From VBAS01 sp965652775 (GTDB lineage Bacteria; Bacteroidota; Bacteroidia; Chitinophagales; Chitinophagaceae): a DNA stretch of 29,260 nt. This document shows, piece by piece, positions 1-8,369 of this stretch. Within the stretch, counting starts at the first letter, position 1. Every line of letters starts with the position of its first letter. The notes under the pieces were generated by a model. It searched no databases, was not told the DNA's origin, and was given only the letters and a program-made list of their open reading frames with translations. Made by a program: the position numbers and the translations under genes. The DNA lies in the NCBI GenBank assembly GCA_965652775.1, contig CBFGXP010000020.1, positions 1-29,260 of the forward strand, read 5' to 3'.

Positions 1-1941
1 GTGATTGTTCCTCTTGTAAATCGCGTTGTTCCTGTGATTCTTGATGAATACGTTGATAAAGAATTTGGAACCGGTGCATTGAAGATCACTCCTGCTCATG
101 ATATCAATGACTATAACCTGGGGTTAAAGCATAATCTTGAAACAATAGATACCCTGAATGAAGATGGTACGATGAGTGAGGCTGCAGAGGTATTTATAGG
201 ACTTGATAGATTCGAGGCAAGAAAGAAAGCGATCGAAAAACTAAAAGCCGATGGTTTGCTAATCAAAGAAGAAGATTATACAACCAGGCTTGGATATTCA
301 CAAAGAACAAATGCCGTTGTCGAGCCCCGCATTTCTACACAATGGTTTGTAAAAATGAAACCACTTGCCGAAAAGGCTTTGGATGCGGTGTTGAGTAGTA
401 ATGTAAAAATTCATCCCGAAGAAAGATTTTTGGCTACCTATAAATATTGGCTCGAAAATGTTAAGGATTGGTGCATCAGTCGTCAATTGTGGTGGGGACA
501 AAGGATACCTGCATGGTATGCACCTGATGGTTCTTTTGCTGTTGCAGAATCAAAAGAAGATGCATTCACTATTTTAGTTCGTGAATGGTCAATGGTCAAT
601 GGTCAATCTCAAACACAAAGCCCCGTTCACCATTCACAATTCACCATTGACGATATTCAGCAGGACGAGGATGTTCTTGACACCTGGTTTTCTTCTTGGC
701 TATGGCCAATCGAGGTATTTAATGGAATTACTCAGCCTGATAATAAAGACATCAATTATTATTATCCTACTTCCGTATTGGTAACAGGCCAGGATATTAT
801 TTTCTTTTGGGTAGCGAGAATGATCATGGCTGGAACGGAGTACATGAGTGAAAAACCATTCAATGATGTTTACTTTACAGGAATGGTAAGGGATAAGCAG
901 GGAAGAAAGATGAGTAAAAGTCTTGGCAACTCTCCAGACTTGCTTGACCTCATAGATCGTTTCGGTGCCGATGCCGTTCGTTTTGGGATCATGATCTCCT
1001 CACCGGCCGGTAATGACCTTTTATTTGATGACAGCAGTTGTGACCAGGGAAGAAATTTTAATAACAAGATCTGGAATGCGTTGAAGCTGGTTAGGAGTTG
1101 GGAGTCGAGAGTTCAGAGTTCGGAGTCAAAAGAAAATTTTGCGATTGATTGGTTTGAGAACAGGTTGAATCAGGTAAAAGCCGATCTGGAACACATGTAT
1201 AATGATTTCAGGTTAAGCGAGGCATTAAAAACAATCTACTCACTTATTTGGGATGATTTCTGCAGTTGGTATTTGGAATGGGTAAAGCCAGGCCTTGACC
1301 AGCCAATAGAAAAAAATGTTTATGAAAAAACGGTTTATTTCTTTGAAGAATTAATGCAATTGCTGCATCCTTTTATGCCATTTGTAACTGAAGAAATTTA
1401 TCACCATCTGAAAGAAAGAAAAGACGGTGATGACATTACTATAAAAATGATTACTAAGATAGAGGGCAATAAACCGAACATTCGAAGGCAAGGAACATTA
1501 TTAAAAGAAGTAATTACCGGTTTACGAGATGTTCGAATAAAAAATCAGTTGAAACCAAAGGAAGAGATAAAACTTTCCATTCAAACCGAAGATCACGAAT
1601 CATATCATTTGTTCAAATCAATTCTTAGCAAGCAAACTAATGCTACCGAAATAAACTTTGTAAAAGATGCTGTACCAAATTCAATAAGCACCGTTGTTCA
1701 AAAAGACAAGTTCTTTATTGAAACAGAAAATGAACTTGATACAACCGCACAAAAGGAACAACTAATAAAAGACCTCGAATATCAAAAAGGATTTCTGTTA
1801 TCAGTAGAAAAGAAACTCAGCAATGTACGCTTTGTTCAAAATGCGAAACCCGAAGTTGTTGAAGTTGAAAAAAAGAAAAAAGCTGATGCAGAAGCAAAGA
1901 TCAAGGCAATTGAAGAAAGTTTAAGCAGCCTCTCATCCTGA
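1..1941 (+). CDS. valS: Valyl-tRNA synthetase, 5'-truncated by window edge
   Basis: Class I aminoacyl-tRNA synthetase that charges tRNA-Val in the cytoplasm. Frame 1 is open from the first base, so the true start and the HIGH motif lie outside the window; roughly a quarter of the usual ~880 residues is missing. Visible parts, numbered from the window edge: the editing-domain segment TPAHDINDY (~31-39), the catalytic motif DEDVLDTWFSS (~222-232), the KMSKS loop GRKMSKSLGNSPD (~301-313), the anticodon-binding helical domain (~380-560), and the Lys/Glu-rich C-terminal coiled coil typical of ValS (~580-640). Two stretches are unlike the family: residues ~194-218 and ~365-377 are encoded by heptanucleotide repeat arrays (listed separately) yet keep the frame. 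The last residues and the TGA stop overlap a hairpin repeat. Identification is secure. Confidence 0.97.
   Translation: MIVPLVNRVVPVILDEYVDKEFGTGALKITPAHDINDYNLGLKHNLETIDTLNEDGTMSEAAEVFIGLDRFEARKKAIEKLKADGLLIKEEDYTTRLGYSQRTNAVVEPRISTQWFVKMKPLAEKALDAVLSSNVKIHPEERFLATYKYWLENVKDWCISRQLWWGQRIPAWYAPDGSFAVAESKEDAFTILVREWSMVNGQSQTQSPVHHSQFTIDDIQQDEDVLDTWFSSWLWPIEVFNGITQPDNKDINYYYPTSVLVTGQDIIFFWVARMIMAGTEYMSEKPFNDVYFTGMVRDKQGRKMSKSLGNSPDLLDLIDRFGADAVRFGIMISSPAGNDLLFDDSSCDQGRNFNNKIWNALKLVRSWESRVQSSESKENFAIDWFENRLNQVKADLEHMYNDFRLSEALKTIYSLIWDDFCSWYLEWVKPGLDQPIEKNVYEKTVYFFEELMQLLHPFMPFVTEEIYHHLKERKDGDDITIKMITKIEGNKPNIRRQGTLLKEVITGLRDVRIKNQLKPKEEIKLSIQTEDHESYHLFKSILSKQTNATEINFVKDAVPNSISTVVQKDKFFIETENELDTTAQKEQLIKDLEYQKGFLLSVEKKLSNVRFVQNAKPEVVEVEKKKKADAEAKIKAIEESLSSLSS
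581..652. repeat. Paired, inverted heptanucleotide arrays inside valS
   Basis: The left arm, 581-608, is four 7-base units (GTGAATG, GTCAATG twice, GTCAATC). The right arm, 625-652, is four units (GTTCACC, ATTCACA, ATTCACC, ATTGACG) that are roughly the reverse complement of the left arm, with 16 bases between. The block encodes about 24 residues just before the DEDVLDTWFSS motif and keeps the reading frame. Confidence 0.8.
1095..1129. repeat. Heptanucleotide array inside valS
   Basis: Five consecutive 7-base units of pattern GAGTNNN (GAGTTGG, GAGTCGA, GAGTTCA, GAGTTCG, GAGTCAA). It encodes a Ser/Glu-rich segment (SWESRVQSSESK) at the start of the anticodon-binding region without disrupting the frame. 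The unit closely resembles that at 7052-7093. Confidence 0.8.
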
Positions 1942-1964
1942 CCTTCTCTCCAAAAGAGAGAAGG
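1929..1964. repeat. Hairpin repeat at the 3' end of valS
   Basis: A perfect 9-bp stem (CCTTCTCTC / GAGAGAAGG, loop CAAAA) at 1942-1964 follows the valS stop directly. It lacks the T-run of a classical rho-independent terminator. The layout (CTCA..CC.. then a pyrimidine/purine hairpin) resembles the reverse complement of the element at 20607-20650, so I treat it as a dispersed repeat that may also help end valS transcription. The last codons of valS (LSS) and its TGA lie in it. Confidence 0.55.
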
Positions 1965-2043
1965 CAGCACAACATAACAAAGCCTGACTACATTAACTTC
2001 CACTTCGTCTTTAGAATAATTACAAACACCAAAAGCCAGTCCA

Positions 2044-2076
2044 ATCTAAGTTCCCCCTTCGGGGGACAGGGGGCTT
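2044..2076. repeat. C-rich palindromic repeat, copy A
   Basis: Read on the minus strand: AAGCCCCCTGT, then the palindrome CCCCCGAAGGGGG, then AACTTAGAT. It abuts the TAA stop of the gene at 2075-4906. Copy B (15460-15490) shares both the CCCCTGTCCCC half and the AACTTAGATT tail, so these are one family. Confidence 0.75.
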
Positions 2077-4906
2077 ATCTCGGTATTATACTCACCGGTA
2101 AAATAAACTCGTAATAAGTTCCTTTCTGACCTGTTACAAGATCATCGTCTAATCTTGTACTGATCCGGAAACCAAAAGTTAGCGGATATTGGTTCCACCA
2201 ATTCGTATCAAAATATATTTCTCCTCCTGCGCTTCGCTGGTCTGCTGTTACCAGTTTATTCCTTGAATAAACTCTTGTCAGATCATAAAATGCATTGGCA
2301 CGAATGCGCTGTATGTACAGAATATTTGCAAAACCCCAGTCAGGGATCCAGAGGGGAAAATGGTAATTAGCTCCAAGCTTCCACATTCTTGACAGGTGCG
2401 TTTCGTTATAACCCCTTGAATACGGGAAACGATTACTGAATAATATCCTGAATGTATCCCGTTGCTGAAATGCAGCATTTAAAACGACACTATGCGTAGA
2501 AAGAATTCCTGGCAGGTAAACATTAGCGGAAGCAAAAAATTGGTAACTATTATATTTTGTAATGGCATCCCGGTATTGTAAGGAAAAATTATAACCCAAT
2601 CTTGGAAAAATATGTTGTCGCGCAGTCTGCGTCTGCTGGCTGTAATTTATAAAATGCGAGAGATAGCTGAAATTATTTTCAACAAACATGTCCTTGGTTG
2701 GGCCTGTATTGGATTCGAACCTGAAAACAAAACTGCTTCCAAAATTCAGGAACCTGAAAAACCTGCCACCGGAAAAATTCAAAGGAACATTCAAGCCAAT
2801 ACGATTGTCCATTTGGTTCCACTCACGGGTAAGTCCGCTCACTGTATCAGTTCTTTTAAAAGTATATTCAGTTCCTGCCGATATGTAAGGGAATAGTGCG
2901 CCATAAGTAGTGTTGAACCCAACAGCATTTGTCTCCTCATCCTGGTTATACAGGTAATATAACTCCGTTTGCAGTGTATTTAGGATATTCTGTCCATAAA
3001 GAGTGTAAGTAAATATTGGATCTTCATAATAAGGTCGCCAGCTATGAAAATTTAAAAGCCTTGCCCCTTTTTTATATTTGTTTGTCGGAAAATTTCGCCC
3101 GGGAAGATCATTTAATAGTAAACTTTTAAACTCACTTTCCTTTGCAACAGTAAACTGGTTCGGAGGTGACTGGAATAATGATCGATCGGCCTCTTTCAAA
3201 GCAATTTTATCCGGACTTATTTCATTTAATTGATATCCATCGGGAGTAAAATTTGAATAAATAAGTCTATTTGTAGCAGCATTTACAAAATAATTGCCCA
3301 GGCCGGAGTTAGTAACCTGGAAGATCTTTTTATCATTTAGCTGCAACATAAAAAGTTCATCATTGCCATTAAAAGATGCTGTGAAATAGACGTTGTCTTT
3401 TTGCACATTTGGAAACCCGATAACATGGTAAGAAGGCTCGGTCAGTCTTGTTATGGAACCGCTAACGTCTGCCAGCACAAGCGACATCTTCCCATCATTA
3501 AATCTTGCACAAGCAACAATTGAGCTATCATCAATAAACTTTGGATCGGTAAAAACATTTATTTCTGAAGATTCGATACGCTTCAACACTTCGCCCGAGC
3601 CACCATCTAATAAATGCAACTCGCATTTACCATTGGTTTCATAATTTACTGCCACGATCTTATTACCATCATTGCTAATATCCGGGGTAAAATATTTTGT
3701 TTTGGAAGTGATCTTTTTTTGTTGACCGCTTCTTATATCTACAACTCTAATCTCGCCATAATTTATCCATCCCCAACGTATGTCCGGCTTATAGGCCGAG
3801 TAAACGATTTTGCCATTGCGATAACTATACTGCTCATCCAATGAAATATCTTTTATTCGCAACACATGCTCACCAGCATTATCCTTTATCACAAAAGCGG
3901 GGCGTTTACGATAGCTGCTTTTCAAATAAAGTAATGAGCCATCATCTGTTTGATATGGAAAAAAATAATTGGTAACATACTTAAATGTGGGACTTGTGAT
4001 TTTTTGTTCACCAGCTTCAGTACGCTGGTCGGGCGTTTGTTGCGTCGCACTCTTATGCAGCATCTCGCTATTCAGCTTATAATACTCAAATGCCTGCTTC
4101 CTGAAAGTTTTATAATTAACATGGGCATGTTGTCGTATTGCTTTTTGAAAGGGATAGAATAAACCTCTATACGCTGCAGCATCCTGCGTTACTTTTTTCC
4201 AGAAATCATTGCCATATTTTTCATAACCATAATTCACGAGCAAATAACCCAATGGATAATGACTCGGTACATAGTCTTTTAATGACCCATTCCGCAACTT
4301 CATCCATGAATAATCCTTTTTGCCCAGCCAAAGGGATTTGTATTGGTTAGTAAAAAAAGGAATTCGACCCCTGCCCTGCTCTGAGTGCACTGTTTCGTTA
4401 TATACCGCATCGCCTTCATAAAACCAATCCGGTATTGCCGCATTGATAGCGACGGCCAACCCTTCTTCCCCGGCCAGATAATACATTGCTTTACTTATGC
4501 CTGTTCTGAAATTGCTGTATTGCTGCACATGCCTGTATTCATGTAAGGCAAGGCCATCAGCCCATGGGATGCTACCCAACTCAAAATTGTTGAAGGATGG
4601 CGTTAAAAAAAATTCGCTTCGATAAGGGCCGAGGCCAACATAACCATTTGAGACCGTTGATTGATTTTGCAGTACGATATTTATTTTATCCCGCCTGGTC
4701 CCAAGGGAATTATTTTTTGCAGCAAGAAAATGCACAATGGATGCGATCCTTTGGGCAGCACTGTCACGGCCCTGCGGAAAAATAATTCTTGCGGTATCCG
4801 TACTTATTTGTTGCCATTTGACCGAAGGAGGATTACCACCGAACTCCTGGGCACTGGAAAAGGAAAAACTTAAGATCAAAAATGTAAAACTTAAAAGTCT
4901 TGGCAT
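2075..4906 (-). CDS. Outer-membrane protein: HExxH protease-like domain, TolB-type propeller, C-terminal barrel
   Basis: Large exported protein (943 aa) with a signal peptide (residues 1-19, ending FSSAQ). Residues ~30-280 resemble a gluzincin-type metallopeptidase: HEYRH at 122-126 gives HExxH, and WFYEGDAV around 164 supplies the likely third zinc-ligand Glu. Residues ~300-600 contain repeats like those of PD40/TolB beta-propellers. Residues ~620-943 are rich in alternating aromatic/polar strands and end on a strand-like segment (FILPVSIIPR), as in surface-antigen/Omp85-like barrels. I infer an outer-membrane-anchored, surface or periplasmic peptidase or peptide sensor; the substrate is unknown. 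A 17-base repeat (4040-4056) encodes part of the protease-propeller linker. It appears monocistronic, stopping at C-rich repeat A. The three-part reading is confident; enzymatic activity is not shown. Confidence 0.8.
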   Translation of the reverse strand: MPRLLSFTFLILSFSFSSAQEFGGNPPSVKWQQISTDTARIIFPQGRDSAAQRIASIVHFLAAKNNSLGTRRDKINIVLQNQSTVSNGYVGLGPYRSEFFLTPSFNNFELGSIPWADGLALHEYRHVQQYSNFRTGISKAMYYLAGEEGLAVAINAAIPDWFYEGDAVYNETVHSEQGRGRIPFFTNQYKSLWLGKKDYSWMKLRNGSLKDYVPSHYPLGYLLVNYGYEKYGNDFWKKVTQDAAAYRGLFYPFQKAIRQHAHVNYKTFRKQAFEYYKLNSEMLHKSATQQTPDQRTEAGEQKITSPTFKYVTNYFFPYQTDDGSLLYLKSSYRKRPAFVIKDNAGEHVLRIKDISLDEQYSYRNGKIVYSAYKPDIRWGWINYGEIRVVDIRSGQQKKITSKTKYFTPDISNDGNKIVAVNYETNGKCELHLLDGGSGEVLKRIESSEINVFTDPKFIDDSSIVACARFNDGKMSLVLADVSGSITRLTEPSYHVIGFPNVQKDNVYFTASFNGNDELFMLQLNDKKIFQVTNSGLGNYFVNAATNRLIYSNFTPDGYQLNEISPDKIALKEADRSLFQSPPNQFTVAKESEFKSLLLNDLPGRNFPTNKYKKGARLLNFHSWRPYYEDPIFTYTLYGQNILNTLQTELYYLYNQDEETNAVGFNTTYGALFPYISAGTEYTFKRTDTVSGLTREWNQMDNRIGLNVPLNFSGGRFFRFLNFGSSFVFRFESNTGPTKDMFVENNFSYLSHFINYSQQTQTARQHIFPRLGYNFSLQYRDAITKYNSYQFFASANVYLPGILSTHSVVLNAAFQQRDTFRILFSNRFPYSRGYNETHLSRMWKLGANYHFPLWIPDWGFANILYIQRIRANAFYDLTRVYSRNKLVTADQRSAGGEIYFDTNWWNQYPLTFGFRISTRLDDDLVTGQKGTYYEFILPVSIIPR
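4040..4056. repeat. 17-base copy of the RVRRNGS-type dispersed repeat inside a CDS
   Basis: The minus strand reads ATAAGAGTGCGACGCAA, a 16/17 match to the first 17 bases of the 37-base repeats at 7123-7159 and 11543-11579. Here it encodes residues ~284-289 of the protease/propeller protein, in the linker just before the propeller. The following bases (4017-4039) include a small CCAGC/GCTGG inverted repeat. Confidence 0.65.
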
Positions 4907-5099
4907 TTATGCGGATTTAAAAAGGAAGTTACGAAAAGGACGCTGAAGGTATTTGTTACTTGCTTAATAAAGCAGCAAGTTCTTGCGGTCTTAGCTGGGT
5001 TATTAATTTAATTTTAATGCATTAAGGAAGTGATGGAAATTATTTTCTTTGAGCTGGAATTTCCTTATTACTCAGGTAAAAAAGAAAAGATTTGATCAT

Positions 5100-5124
5100 A
5101 AAAAAGCCCCCGATAAACCGGGGG
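5100..5124 (-). terminator. Rho-independent terminator of the 178-aa secreted protein gene
   Basis: On the minus strand the stem CCCCCGG / (C)CGGGGG with loop TTTAT is followed by a run of T (minus-strand TTTTTT ending at 5100). It lies 28 bases past the stop of the gene at 5153-5689. Confidence 0.8.
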
Positions 5125-5152
5125 ACATATGAAAGCTATTGCCCTAAAAAAA

Positions 5153-5689
5153 CTAACTTTTTCCTTTGCCATTTACTTTGCTCTTAGCCCCGCTATTTCC
5201 TTTACTATTATTCGTCTTGACTGTACCTGTATTTTTCTTACTGATTGCTGCATTCTTACCACCGGCATTATATTTCGGATGCCCCTTAACGACATAATAT
5301 TTTGGGTCATTACTATTCTTTATTATTACCTGTTTCCCATTGTTGCCCTTATACTTTGCATATTTTATCTTATGGGCTCCAAATCGTAAATAGGGTCTTG
5401 GCTCATTGATCACTACTTTATAACCTGAATAAATATTATACCCTCTGTAACGATATGGCAAGGTGGTAGCAAAGATCCATCTGCCATTATTTGAATAGAT
5501 AAACCGACGTGAAGGGACGTAATAGTAAGCTTCGATATCAGGCAAATAATAGTATTCAACATAGTTGTACCCAATTGGCCCCCACACTGGTTGGGCCCCT
5601 ATGTTTACGTTTACCGCAACTTGCGCAACTGCAGGTTTATGTAGCAAAGCACCTGCTGCCATTAAAAAAATTAATATAAGCTTTTTCAT
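5153..5689 (-). CDS. Small secreted basic Tyr/Gly/Lys-rich protein, function unknown
   Basis: 178 residues with a clear signal peptide (MKKLILIFLMAAGALLHKPAVAQ). The mature N-terminal half is rich in Tyr and aromatic pairs (YVEYYYLPDIEAYYYVPSR), suggesting short beta-strands; the C-terminal ~50 residues are a low-complexity Lys/Asn/Gly/Ser tail that is strongly basic. No catalytic motif is visible. Similar small Tyr-rich exported proteins are common and uncharacterised in Bacteroidota. It is single, with its own terminator at 5100-5124 and about 245 bases of upstream DNA. The basic tail could bind a polyanionic surface, but that is speculation. Confidence 0.75.
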   Translation of the reverse strand: MKKLILIFLMAAGALLHKPAVAQVAVNVNIGAQPVWGPIGYNYVEYYYLPDIEAYYYVPSRRFIYSNNGRWIFATTLPYRYRGYNIYSGYKVVINEPRPYLRFGAHKIKYAKYKGNNGKQVIIKNSNDPKYYVVKGHPKYNAGGKNAAISKKNTGTVKTNNSKGNSGAKSKVNGKGKS

Positions 5690-5883
5690 AATGATGGATT
5701 TACAACATATAAATTCAAAGTCAGTGCCATAACGGGGAAAATTGAAAGTAAATTACACAGCTGAAGGGTAACTGCTTGATTCTCACCAATGTTTTTTACC
5801 GGTTCCGGCCAACGTACAATTACCGCTAATGCCGCGTAAATAAACTTTTATCAGTTCTATACTCCGAATGAAATAAATAAGAA

Positions 5884-5911
5884 TTTGACATTAATGAACT
5901 TTTTAGATTTG
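5884..5911 (+). promoter_or_regulatory. Bacteroidota-type promoter for the DUF2911 gene
   Basis: A perfect -7 element TAnnTTTG (TAGATTTG, 5904-5911) has a TTTG at 5884-5887 as candidate -33 element, spacing 16 bases. The start codon is 22 bases past the -7 box, giving a short 5' UTR. The spacing is a little shorter than the usual ~19, so the -33 element is less certain. Confidence 0.55.
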
Positions 5912-5933
5912 GATTGAAGCAAAATAAATAATT

Positions 5934-7046
5934 ATGAAACAGAAGCTTGCAATTTCATGTTTGCTGGTTTTCATCAGCGTATTCTCCTATTCCCAGATCC
6001 CACTAACAGTGTTGCCTAGTGGTGGTAATAAAAAAGCCATCACCGGCGAGCAAATTGGCCTGACAAAAGTTATTATCAATTATGATCGTCCGGCCGTTAA
6101 AGGCCGTGAAGGTAAAATATGGGGACAGCTGGTTCACGTAGGTTATACTGACCAGGGCTTTGGAAATGCAAAAGCAGCACCCTGGCGCGCCGGTTCAAAC
6201 GAAAACACCACATTTGAATTTTCAACAGATGTAAAAATTGAAGGAAAAGATCTGCCTGCCGGCAAATATGGTTTTTTTATTGCTTATGATCCGAATGAAT
6301 GCACCTTGATATTTTCAAAGAATTCAACCTCATGGGGAAGTTATTATTATAATGAAAAAGAAGATGCCTTACGAGTAAAAGTGAAACCTGTGGCATTGGA
6401 TAAATCAGTTGAATGGTTGAAATATGAATTTCTAAATGAAACCGAGAACAGCGCTACAATTGCTTTATCATGGGAGAAACTGATGATCCCATTTAAAGTC
6501 GAAGTAGATTATGTTAAAGATCAACTGCACTCGTTTCGCAATGAATTAAGAACTGAAAAAGGTTTTATATGGCAAAGCTGGGAACAGGCTGCTAACTGGT
6601 GCCTCCAACGAAATGTAAACCTCGAAGAAGCATTGATGTGGGCTGATTCAGCAACAAGCCCGGGCTTTGAAGGTGCCAAATCTTTTCGTGCGGCAAGTAC
6701 AAAAGCACAAATACTTGAAAAACTTAACCGTGGCAACGAAGCGATGGCAGTGATGAAAGCCGCATTGCCAAATGCAGCCATGGGTGAAATGCACCAATAC
6801 GCAAGAACCTTATTGACCCAAAAGAAAAGCAAAGAAGCGTTAGAGGTTTTTAAGTCAAATTTTGCTAAATATCCAAATCAATTTACAACGCTGGTGGGGC
6901 TGGTAAGAGGTTATTCAGCTAATGGTGACTATGCCAATGCCTTAAAATATGCAAACCAGGCCTTACCTCTTGCGCCCGATACAAATAATAAGAATAACGT
7001 AGCGACGATGATAGATAAGCTAAAAGCGGGAAAGGATGTGAATTGA
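5934..7046 (+). CDS. DUF2911 domain protein with C-terminal TPR-like repeats
   Basis: 370 residues with a signal peptide (residues 1-20, ending SYSQ), so exported to the periplasm. Residues ~25-190 match the DUF2911 family seen in Bacteroidota secreted proteins (INYDRPAVKGREGKIWG, WRAGSNENTTFEFSTDVKIEG, LPAGKYGFF, a Trp/Tyr-rich segment WGSYYYNEKEDALRV). Residues ~225-365 form helical pairs with tetratricopeptide-like periodicity (A..L..G....A......A....P), suggesting protein binding. The biochemical role of DUF2911 is not known. It is a single gene with a good promoter immediately upstream; the downstream gap is filled with repeats. Family call confident, function unassigned. Confidence 0.85.
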   Translation: MKQKLAISCLLVFISVFSYSQIPLTVLPSGGNKKAITGEQIGLTKVIINYDRPAVKGREGKIWGQLVHVGYTDQGFGNAKAAPWRAGSNENTTFEFSTDVKIEGKDLPAGKYGFFIAYDPNECTLIFSKNSTSWGSYYYNEKEDALRVKVKPVALDKSVEWLKYEFLNETENSATIALSWEKLMIPFKVEVDYVKDQLHSFRNELRTEKGFIWQSWEQAANWCLQRNVNLEEALMWADSATSPGFEGAKSFRAASTKAQILEKLNRGNEAMAVMKAALPNAAMGEMHQYARTLLTQKKSKEALEVFKSNFAKYPNQFTTLVGLVRGYSANGDYANALKYANQALPLAPDTNNKNNVATMIDKLKAGKDVN

Positions 7047-7051
7047 GACAG

Positions 7052-7093
7052 GAGCTCTGAGTTCCGGGTCAAGAGTTGGGAGTACGGAGTTTT
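7052..7093. repeat. Heptanucleotide array between genes
   Basis: Six consecutive 7-base units starting GAG or GGG (GAGCTCT, GAGTTCC, GGGTCAA, GAGTTGG, GAGTACG, GAGTTTT), beginning five bases after the DUF2911 stop codon. The unit matches that of the second array in valS (1095-1129). Confidence 0.75.
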
Positions 7094-7122
7094 CCATCAT
7101 GTCGAATAGAATTACAGAACGC

Positions 7123-7159
7123 ACAAGAGTGCGACGCAATGGGAGTTTAATAGTAGTAA
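7123..7159 (+). repeat. 37-base dispersed repeat, intergenic copy 1
   Basis: Matches the reverse complement of 11543-11579 at 32 of 37 positions: an identical 17-base block ACAAGAGTGCGACGCAA, then GG.AG, then AATAGTAGTA. Both copies lie in small frames reading T-R-V-R-R-N-G-S. Whether either frame is translated is unknown. Confidence 0.75.
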
Positions 7160-7185
7160 TGAAGCCTGGCTATAAATCATATTCC

Positions 7186-7220
7186 CTGCTCATTCATCAC
7201 TCACCACTCATTAATTACAC
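7186..7220. repeat. Heptanucleotide array at the 3' end of the thioredoxin gene
   Basis: Five 7-base units (CTGCTCA, TTCATCA, CTCACCA, CTCATTA, ATTACAC). The TAA stop of the minus-strand thioredoxin gene (7211-7213) lies inside the array. Confidence 0.7.
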
Positions 7221-8314
7221 CCCAATATTTGACAAAGCTTATTATCAAGATCCGGGCCGCGGAGATTGCGGCCTATTATTTTTCCCTGCGGATCAACCAA
7301 AATATTAAATGGGATACCGCCGACGCGATAAATTTTCGCAGCCGCATTGTTCCAGAACTGCAGGTCGCTGACATGCGTCCAGGTAAGATTATCTTTATGT
7401 ATGGCAGCTATCCAATTTTCTTTTTGACCGGGTCGATCTAATGAAACTCCAAGCACTGTAAAGTTTTTCTCTTTGAATTTATTAAAGCTGGCCACCACAT
7501 TTGGATTTTCCATACGACAGGGCCCGCACCAGCTCGCCCAGAAATCAACCAACACATATTTGCCCTTGAATGAAGATAGCGATACCTGCCTGCCCAATGT
7601 ATCAGGCTGTGTAAAGTCAATTGCGTTTGTACCCACAGCGCCAACTTTATTATATTCAATATATCCTTTTAAACTGATGCTTGTTGGTGTAGTACGGACT
7701 GCAGAATCCAGCCGGAGAAATCGTTGTTCAAGCAGCAAAGGATCCTCGTAAAACTGTGTTGTTACAAATAAGATAAATGGAGAAACATAAGAGGACCGAT
7801 GCTTGTCAATATATATATCGATATTTTTTTGAATCGTATCCTGGATATTATTGTAAACCGTCATCATGCTATCCCGTTGTGGGCCGGGTGCCGTTGAATT
7901 GATTTGAGGGACTATTGTTTGCAACCGGATCATTAATGGATTAAAACTAAATTGAAAATCCATAAAATCATTATGGGAACTCGAACCTGCTACTTTATAA
8001 TTTGTCCTTATAGGTTTGATACCTGAAACGGTGATGGCCTTATTTTCTACATAAATATATTGTTGTTCATCGCCGGTAATTTTTAACCAGCAAAGTGTAG
8101 GCTCGGTTAGTTTTCCTTTTAGGATGAACTTGCCTTTCAAAATTTTTGTAGTGGCTAATTGCACACCTGTGTTCTGGTCTTCAAGCTTTACTTCAGTTCC
8201 GTCAGCAAAGCCTGTCATATTGCCCGTTATGGTGAAACTCGTATCCTTAGCGACGCCGGCGATCAGGTTAATATGTACAAAACCAAGAAATAGGAAGGTC
8301 AGAATTGTTTTCAT
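7211..8314 (-). CDS. TlpA/ResA-like thioredoxin with N-terminal DUF4369-like domain
   Basis: Exported thiol-disulfide oxidoreductase, 367 aa. I chose the start at 8314 (MKTILTFLFLGFVHINLIAG, a normal signal peptide) instead of the ORF's most upstream ATG at 8431, which would add 39 non-signal residues and overlap trpA. After the signal peptide, residues ~25-115 resemble DUF4369 (ITGNMTGFADGTEVKLED, KGKFILKGKLTEPTLCWLKI). A helical linker follows, then a thioredoxin fold with FWASWCGPC (Cys at ~263 and 266), GVSLDRPG, and the cis-Pro segment VGGIPFNILVD. This family keeps periplasmic thiols reduced, for example in cytochrome c maturation; the specific partner is unknown. It begins 55 bases after trpA and could be cotranscribed with the trp operon. 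Confidence 0.88.
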   Translation of the reverse strand: MKTILTFLFLGFVHINLIAGVAKDTSFTITGNMTGFADGTEVKLEDQNTGVQLATTKILKGKFILKGKLTEPTLCWLKITGDEQQYIYVENKAITVSGIKPIRTNYKVAGSSSHNDFMDFQFSFNPLMIRLQTIVPQINSTAPGPQRDSMMTVYNNIQDTIQKNIDIYIDKHRSSYVSPFILFVTTQFYEDPLLLEQRFLRLDSAVRTTPTSISLKGYIEYNKVGAVGTNAIDFTQPDTLGRQVSLSSFKGKYVLVDFWASWCGPCRMENPNVVASFNKFKEKNFTVLGVSLDRPGQKENWIAAIHKDNLTWTHVSDLQFWNNAAAKIYRVGGIPFNILVDPQGKIIGRNLRGPDLDNKLCQILGCN

Positions 8315-8369
8315 AATGTTCTTTAGATATGCCCGTAAAAATAATAAAATTTTTCCCGGAACAATAGTG

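Noticed and set aside
7247..7275. GGCCGC/GCGGCC inverted repeat
   Set aside because: It lies within the conserved C-terminal coding part of the thioredoxin gene, so codon content is the simpler explanation.
7099..7308. 69-codon + strand ORF beginning MSNRITERTRVRRNGS
   Set aside because: It runs through three repeats and then antisense to the thioredoxin gene, so as a whole it is not a credible gene. Only the short repeat-encoded motif is noted in the findings.
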